Below are positions 57,886 to 64,000 of a stretch of DNA of 64,000 nucleotides, piece after piece (position 1 is the first letter of the stretch; every line of letters starts with the position of its first letter). Source of the stretch: Cryptomeria japonica (lineage: Eukaryota; Streptophyta; Pinopsida; Cupressales; Cupressaceae); assembly GCF_030272615.1 (NCBI RefSeq), contig NC_081411.1, positions 40,413,140-40,477,139 of the forward strand, written 5' to 3'. Position numbers and translations under genes: made by a program. A model generated the notes under the pieces. It was not told the origin of the DNA, did no database searches, and saw only the letters and a program-made list of their open reading frames with translations.

Positions 57886-60800
57886 ATAGAATTTGGATCT
57901 TCAGCTCCTACTTTCATTGCAAATCCCATTGTTGTCGAAGTTAAGGATAGGCTGAGACCCATCTTCAAGGAGGTTCCCTTGATAGCTAAGAAGGAAGACT
58001 CTGCAGGAGCAATTTCTAGGGTTCCTGACGGCGTGATGTATGTTGAAGATGTAAGGGCATACATTCACTGCGCCTTGGAGGATCTAGGCACAGAGGAAAT
58101 CAAAGGCATGTATCAATCTATGATACTAGGAAGCTCTCGAACCATCAAGCCAGAATACAAAGCCCTTGAGGATCTAGGGTTAATTGGTATCCTATACATA
58201 ACAAAATTCAAAGATAAGATCATCAGATATATTCTGAGAAGGGTTCACAATGAGTTCATCTGGCTGGATCGGCCTTACATGATCACCAAGGAGACAATTC
58301 AAGTAGTCATTGGCTTACCCAAGGTTGGTCAAGAACCTGGAAAAAAAATCTCTAACACAGAGGTTGAGAAGCTCACTGGTGCAACCCATGATAGTAGATC
58401 AATGAGGATCAGCACAATCATCGACACAAATGTGAAGTTTTCAAGCATGATAATTGGTTATAAGGTAACTCAATCTAGTCGATTGAATTTTGTTGCTATT
58501 TATTGCATCCATGTTGCATATCAGATGCTGAGGAATAATGCAAAATATGATTTATGTGAATGGTTGAGGAGTGAATTGATGTTGAATCTTGGAAAGATCA
58601 AGGGTGTTAAGAAAGGAACCTTTAGATTTAGAAATCTTATTGTTTGTTTGATGTTTTACTTCATAAATGAGCTACTTGGTCTAGGGAAGAAGCATTGGTC
58701 TCATGACATACTAGTAGGTATGCAGATCAAGGAAGCAATCACCATTCTTGGTACTAGCAAAGATGAGAAACTTTGGGGTTATTTCAAAATATTTCAGGAA
58801 AACATGAGGCAGAGGGAGAGAATATCAAAGCACATTATGGAGAAGTACTCCACTGATATTTGTTTCATGGTGAAGACAGATGAAACCCACATGGAGGCAA
58901 TAGAACCAAGGACCATATGGGTCACAAAGCTTGGATATGAGGTGGATGATAACATTTGGGATCTCTATGCAAAAATGTTGCTAGATGCTCCATTGGATGA
59001 AAAAACCAAACACTTTGGCACTACGAAAGAAAAAGATCTTGAAGTCAAAATTGGCTTTAATAGAAAGAGAAGGGAGAAGAAAATAGATAAGTTGTCTTCA
59101 TTTGTACAGAATGTCATTCATAGGATAGGGACTAAAATGGGTTCTAGATCCGAACCGGTAGTAGAACTGGTAGTGGCTAGTACTCCAGAAGTCAAAAATC
59201 CTAAAGCTTATATTTCTACCATCACTTTTGATTATAATTTAGAGGAAAATGAACCTCTAGCATTCAGAAGGGTATAGAGGAAGAAAGTAGATCAGCCATT
59301 GATAGAGGAGAAAAAGGGGGAGTGAAGGAGGAAACTTGTTAGAAAGATAACAAAATCTACTGCACCCCCACCTCCGGCAAGGAAGCCTACACAAAATAGA
59401 AAACCAGTTACATCTACTCTGGCAACCTCTACCAAAAAGAAGAAGAGTGATGATGATACTGAGTCAAGTAAGACTAAAATGACTTGTGTTGAATTAATTG
59501 ATGAAATTACAAAGCGTGGAATTTTGAAAAATGTATCTATGTACTATGAGAGTTTAGAGGATAATGAGTAGAATGAGATAGAAGAGGCAATTTTGTTGCA
59601 TATAGATATTTATAAGAAATTCTTACTAGAAATATTGAAGGAAATTCCTCTATCATTGTACAATAAACTAGATTCTAGAAGACTTGACGCAGTCAAGAGG
59701 GATAGAGAGATCAAAGAGGTATAACTTTTGAATTTGTGTGGTGCAATTAGTAATGAAGAAATGAAGAGGTTTATAGATATTTCTAGTAGGACAATATTTA
59801 GTAGCAAACCTTAGCAAATAAGCCTAATGGTGGGAAGAGTTAATGAGGTTATAAATAAGACCAGTGAGGGTTGGGCCAAATTCTTCCAAAAGAATCCAAA
59901 CTTTCTTACCTCTCATGAAGAATTTGTTAAGTCAAAAACTTCCACCATTCCAAATAAATCAAAAGGGAAAGATATTTTGGGAAGTTTTGAACCAATTTTG
60001 AATATACCAGTAGAAAATAAGGGTGTACAAACACCGCCGATAGCTAAGGAGAGTGTACAGTCTATACCGGCAAAAACTATTTTTTAGCAAGGAAATGTAC
60101 ATGATACTAAGAATATTGTGGATAATACTCCACCGATAGTAATTGTTATTGCACCAAGTGGCAAAGCCACCGGTGGGAAGGAGGTTAAGGTAAAGGTAAA
60201 GGGAACTGAGACTACACTGACAGTAGATATTGATTCCCCGACAAAGATTCTGGCAATTGACTCTTCTCAAGTTGATAAGAAATCAATAACTGAGATGAGT
60301 CCCACTAAATTAAAGATGGTAGCTACTCAAAAGCTACTAAAGGAGGGATCAACAGATAAGGTAATAATTGATCAGTCAATTACATTTTTGCATAGATTGA
60401 TACCTGATTATGTGATTGAGAATGAATCAAGCCCTTTTGGCAAGCTTAAAATGCTAACATAGCACATATCTAACATTTTTTAATCATTGCAGTAGATATC
60501 AGACTAGAAAGCACTAGAAAGATTCATCATGGCTAAAAGAGAAAACTTTGACCAAATCATTGTAACAAAGAAGAAGAAAATTGAAGATAAACTCATTCTT
60601 ATTAAGAATTGTTTAAAACAGTGTACAAATATCTATAGGGTCTGTTGTAACATAGAAATTCTAACAACAAATGTAGATAGCAGATTGAAGGAGTTGCATG
60701 ATAAGGTAGCTAACATTGAAAATTCTTTTGATGGATTGACCTCTCTAACAACATTTGTTGATGGTCAAATTTTGTCTTTGGAGAATCAAATCTTTTTTTT

Positions 60801-61051
60801 TGAGAAGGAGAGAGAAAAGATCATTCAAAGAGAAAGGAGTCTTAGAGGATTGGTGAGTCCAAGACTAGATTCACTAGGTGTACACAAGAGAGAATGTATG
60901 GACATGATTGCTAAACCCACACAGACAGAAGCCTTGGAGAAGGAAACACTTGCACACTTACTAAGTGGACTGGTATCTGTATCTAAAACCTTCAAAACTA
61001 GTTGGGATACATACCTATAGTTGTTGGACAAGGCTTACCCAGAGATTAATT
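57886..61051 (+). pseudogene. ORF2 of D: protein of about 1,055 residues, unknown family
   Basis: One frame without any shift over 3.16 kb, with roughly ten in-frame stops (for example 59275, 59812, 60085, 60460, 61018). The first 463 codons after the lost start are open. The start, ATG in E, is ATA at 57886 here. Residues 40-330 look like a folded mixed domain: VRAYIHCALEDLGTEEIKGM, RRVHNEFIWLDRPYMITKET, IGLP, CIHVAYQMLRNNAKYDLCEW, LRSELMLNLGKIKG. Next follow basic and low-complexity segments (RKRREKKIDK; PPPPARKPTQNRKP), and a C-terminal coiled coil (residues about 880-1010: VDSRLKELHDKVANIENSFD, LENQIFFFEKEREKI). No RT, integrase or protease motif. The IT.E.I...GLP block recalls plant transposon-associated domains, a weak visual likeness only. 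Confidence 0.78.
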
Positions 61052-61540
61052 TAGTGGCGAATATTCGCCAATGGCAAATTTTTCATGTCAGCGACCTAGG
61101 AAATGGTGAATATTTTGTACCAACTGGGGGTGACCATGTTGCCAGAACTTTATCAATTTCCATCAAATTCATGGCCCAATCACCATATGTTTTATATAAT
61201 TAAATGTTTCTATGTGAGGATTTCGCCAATAAAAAATACGGTGGACACACAATAAATTAAATTTTTTCACCTACACTCTCTGAGGTTTCCTTAATAGACG
61301 ACCCTAATTCACCTATAGGCATGTGAAGATTTGTTATCCAGGAGGACCCAATTCACTCGGCATTTTGCCAACGCATGTCTCCATTCACCCCAACTTTTGC
61401 CAACTATATTGTATTTGTCGATTATTTGGACGATCTATAATTGCCTCAAAAAATACATAAGTCATGTTATAGTTACGTGGGATTCACCAAATATTGGTAT
61501 ACCATATAAAATTCCCACGAAATTCGCCATATAAGGATTG
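61052..61540 (+). promoter_or_regulatory. Subterminal repeat region of the hAT element
   Basis: TTCGCCA at 61064-61070, 61222-61228 and 61523-61529, and TTTTGCCA variants at 61363-61370 and 61395-61402. hAT transposases are known to bind short subterminal repeats, so these are candidate binding sites (inference). Confidence 0.5.
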
Positions 61541-61541
61541 G

Positions 61542-61549
61542 TATAAATA
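61542..61549 (+). promoter_or_regulatory. TATA box of the hAT transposase gene
   Basis: TATAAATA about 390 bases before the transposase ATG, and the only good TATA motif in this leader. A likely 5' untranslated intron follows: donor AAG/GTAAGT at 61680 and acceptor TTTATGCAG ending at 61764. Confidence 0.5.
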
Positions 61550-61928
61550 CATGCAAAGATCAAATCTATCTCAACATAGTCTGGTAGGTTCTAGGCTCTG
61601 AATTCTGATCAATATCGAAGTTTCAGACCAAGGAAAATCATTGTTTTTGACTGCATTGGTGACTGCTAGGGACCTAAAGGTAAGTGATCATATTTTTGAA
61701 GTGTTATAATATTATTCTAAATTTATCTGTATTTGTTTGCATTGTTGAGTTCATTTTTATGCAGTGGCAAGTGGTGACCCGTCAGTGCCAAGTAGTCAAG
61801 GGAGACATTCAGACCTCAGACATCTAGATTGTAGGTTGTAGGGCCAATGAAACATATATTATACATTATAGTCTATTATTGCTTCTTCAACAAATTGATA
61901 TTTTTTGGTAGTCTTTATTTTGTTGGAG

Positions 61929-64000
61929 ATGTCGAACAGGAAGAAGGGTAGGAAACCTGAATGTGGGGAAGGCTATGAGAGGCCAACAAAAAGAAGAACA
62001 TTGTCTTCGTACTTTGGCATTGGAAAAGATTGTGGTGAAAATCAGGAAGGTACATCATCACAAGTACAAGTACAAGTACAAAATTTTCCACCTACACCGC
62101 ATGTTGAAGATAGTGGCGAACCTGATATCTCAGATCATGATGATCTTGAAGAAGATTATCTGGTAGATGCCCAAGTTATCCGGAATGATATAATCGACTT
62201 GGGTGATAATGCCATTGATGTAATGCACAGAAGGGGAAAAGAAAAGCTAGATCAAAAAAGGGTGAACCACAATCAAAAAAGGATCGGGAGTGGGATATGT
62301 CAATGAGGAATTTTCAAATTAATTGGGCATCAAAGTATCCATTCATTGAACTAGTGGAGAATCCAATTGAAGGCGAGCCTCCAATAGAATGCAGGTGAAA
62401 GATTTGCACTTGGAAACATAACAAGGAAATTAGGTTGCATCTAAAATTTGACACCATAGAAAAGCATATGGGTAAAGTTTATGAAAAACAAATGATAGAT
62501 GGAGTTGAAAAAACAATGATACGATGGAAAATAAAGGAGGAATGTAAGCAAGTGTGGAATATCGAAGAGTATTATTTTAATGAGAAAATACAGATGAAGC
62601 CTGCTGAAGTTAAAGGTTCAATTGAAGCTAGTTTTGGAAAAGCAATGCAAGTAGAACAACTGAGAAAATTTGTTCAGTTAAGCTTTGTTTTTTATATTTT
62701 GAGCAAAGGGCGCACTATGATAGATTTTCCATCAATTAGTGGTTTATTAAACTTTTTGAAAGTTTCTAACTATCCTAATAGATACTGGTTAGTAAACAAT
62801 GGATGGGAATGGGCAATTTGTCTTGCTAAGGTTGAAAAAGAAGATGTAAAGGAAAAAATAAGAGAGTCAAACTTTATTGCATTTTCTTTAGACGAAGTTA
62901 CAACAGCAGACAATACTTCATGGGTATGCATGCATGTTTATACTGTATAGAATCATGCCCGCCAACCTCATCTACTATCTGTTGCTAAAATAAAGGAGAG
63001 TGCGATAGCGGAAAATTTATTTCAACTAGTAAAGAGAATTTTAATTGAAAATGGAGGTATGGATGACATGGCAGTTGCCAAAAAATTGGTGTGTGTTGGA
63101 GCAGATGGAGCTTCAGTAATGCAAGGTCACAGGATCGGTCTTTGTACAAAAATTGAAACTTCATTTGCACCATACATTACTGCAATAAACTGCATGGCTC
63201 ACAAAATGAAGCTAGCTTTTGGAATTATGAGCAAGTACGCTTCGGTTAAAAAAATTGAAATTTTAATCAGAGAGCTCTACTCACACTTATGTCAAATTCC
63301 CAAGTGATTTATGTAATTTCAACACTTTGCTGATGGAATAACTGATGGGAACAAGCTTCTCAAGGATAATGATACCAGATGGATCACTTTAGATGATCCA
63401 GTGCATCGATTTTTTTCATAATATTCATCCTTTATTGGACTATTTCACACAACTCATGATGAATTAGAGCAACCAGAATTTCCTGAACTTCTTCGAAGGT
63501 TAAGTAATCTAGAGACACTCTTAACTTTAGCAGCTCTTATGCCCATGCTAGAGGAAATGAGGAATATTATTAAGGATTCCCAAAAAAGAGCTCTCTATAT
63601 TGTAGAATATGCTACAATGCATAAGATGACATACATGACCCTCGACAATCTCTATTGAAATCAACCAACATTATCTGATGAAAATTTTGTTAAGTGGCGG
63701 ACACTCGCAGATTTGAATAGTCTTGATAACATTTTATAAATCGGTGTAAATGGGGAGGTATATGCCAATGTATAGGGAGTTGAGATACCAATTCACTTCT
63801 ATGCCACGGTCGACCCCAAGGAACCAAGAAAGCATCCCAATAAGCAACTAGCAAGAGTTACAAGGGAAGATTTTGACAAGATTATTGAGACTGTAACTAC
63901 TTCTGTGAAGAAAATTTCCTATGATTTTTCCTCACAAATTAGAAGTAGATTCCCTCTTAACAACCTACTCAAAGCCATGTTTATTGTGTTTCCTCAATAT
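61929..64000 (+). pseudogene. hAT-superfamily transposase (partial, degraded)
   Basis: ATG at 61929 (MSNRKKGRKPECGEGYERPT), a Lys/Arg-rich start, then TLSSYFG and an acidic stretch. A frameshift in the A run near 62250 leads into FQINWASKYPFIELVE and a BED-like zinc-finger region (CRxKICTWKHNKEIRLHLKF, its second Cys a stop at 62398). The catalytic part follows: FIAFSLDEVTTADNTSWVC (first Asp), LVCVGADGASVMQGHRIGLC (second Asp block), CMAHKMKLAFG, DTRWITLDDPVHRFF. This fits plant hAT-like proteins of the KIAA1586/ZMYM-like type. Stops at 62948, about 63304, 63419, 63657, 63737 and 63771 inactivate it. The catalytic Glu and the hAT dimerisation region are not reached. Confidence 0.8.

Larger units (their letters stand above)
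55429..61051 (+). mobile_element. Element D: second copy of the pol-less D/E family
   Basis: Plus strand: LTR 55429-56312, primer site, ORF1 (56388-57511), spacer of about 375 bases, ORF2 (57886-61051), then a hAT transposon interrupts. ORF2 is full length here apart from its last dozen codons, complementing the deleted copy in E. The 3' polypurine tract and LTR should lie right of the hAT element, outside the window. Confidence 0.85.
61052..64000 (+). mobile_element. hAT-type DNA transposon inserted in D (right end outside)
   Basis: D ORF2 sequence stops at about 61051 and a terminus of the hAT form begins, TAGTGGCGAATATTCG at 61052. The 8 bases before it, GATTAATT (61044-61051), are the expected target duplication. 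A perfect 16-bp palindrome (TGGCGAATATTCGCCA, 61055-61070) and further TTCGCCA copies follow. The transposase starts at 61929. The right terminus, dimerisation domain and second duplication lie beyond 64000. Confidence 0.72.

Overview
The window looks like heterochromatic, gene-free DNA of a large-genome seed plant. It is AT-rich and made almost entirely of LTR retrotransposons nested inside each other, most of them old and full of stops and frameshifts. A gymnosperm such as a conifer is plausible but cannot be proved from the sequence. I see no host protein gene, rRNA, tRNA or CRISPR. Element names (A, B, C, D, E, N, P, Q, S, T, U, W) are mine.

Left third (1-19228): copia element A (minus strand, SIRE/Sirevirus-like) runs from before base 1 to 18173. 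Two insertions interrupt it. S (2988-6556) is a probable 3.57-kb solo LTR with exact target duplication CGGTT. N (7454-14951) is a complete copia element with duplication GACAA/GATAA. A itself sits in T, an LTR remnant (18174-18531) of the D/E family, and T sits in the RNase H region of an older plus-strand copia, U (18532-19228). The stretch 19229-21029 is unassigned.

Middle (21030-45454): copia P (plus strand; LTR 21030-22251, then gag) is split by Ty3/gypsy element B (22882-42677, Tat-like). B has 1.03-kb LTRs, a TGGCGCCC primer site, a zinc-knuckle gag remnant, no recognisable pol, and an antisense plant-mobile-domain ORF near its 3' end. B is split by copia C (30997-37683, minus strand, exact duplication AGCTG), the best-preserved element here. 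To the right of P lie an LTR fragment, a copia RNase H piece and a 1.4-kb LTR (Q).

Right third (45455-64000): W is a minus-strand Tat-like gypsy fragment with gag and, before gag, a tandemly duplicated small ORF, followed by a cluster of inverted and direct repeats (48001-48440). Then come E (50067-54535, minus) and D (55429-61051, plus), two copies of one family. It has LTRs, a Met-tRNA-type primer site and a polypurine tract, but encodes only ORF1 (coiled coil plus four zinc knuckles) and ORF2 (about 1,060 residues, unknown family), with no protease, integrase or RT. I consider this family the most interesting object in the window. D's ORF2 is broken at 61052 by a hAT DNA transposon that runs off the right edge.

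These genes do not form a host pathway. The autonomous copia elements (A, C, N) carry gag, protease, integrase, RT and RNase H. D/E and B lack these and, if ever mobile, must have borrowed enzymes. D/E shares primer site, polypurine tracts and LTR termini with the Sirevirus-like elements, which makes those the likely helpers (inference).
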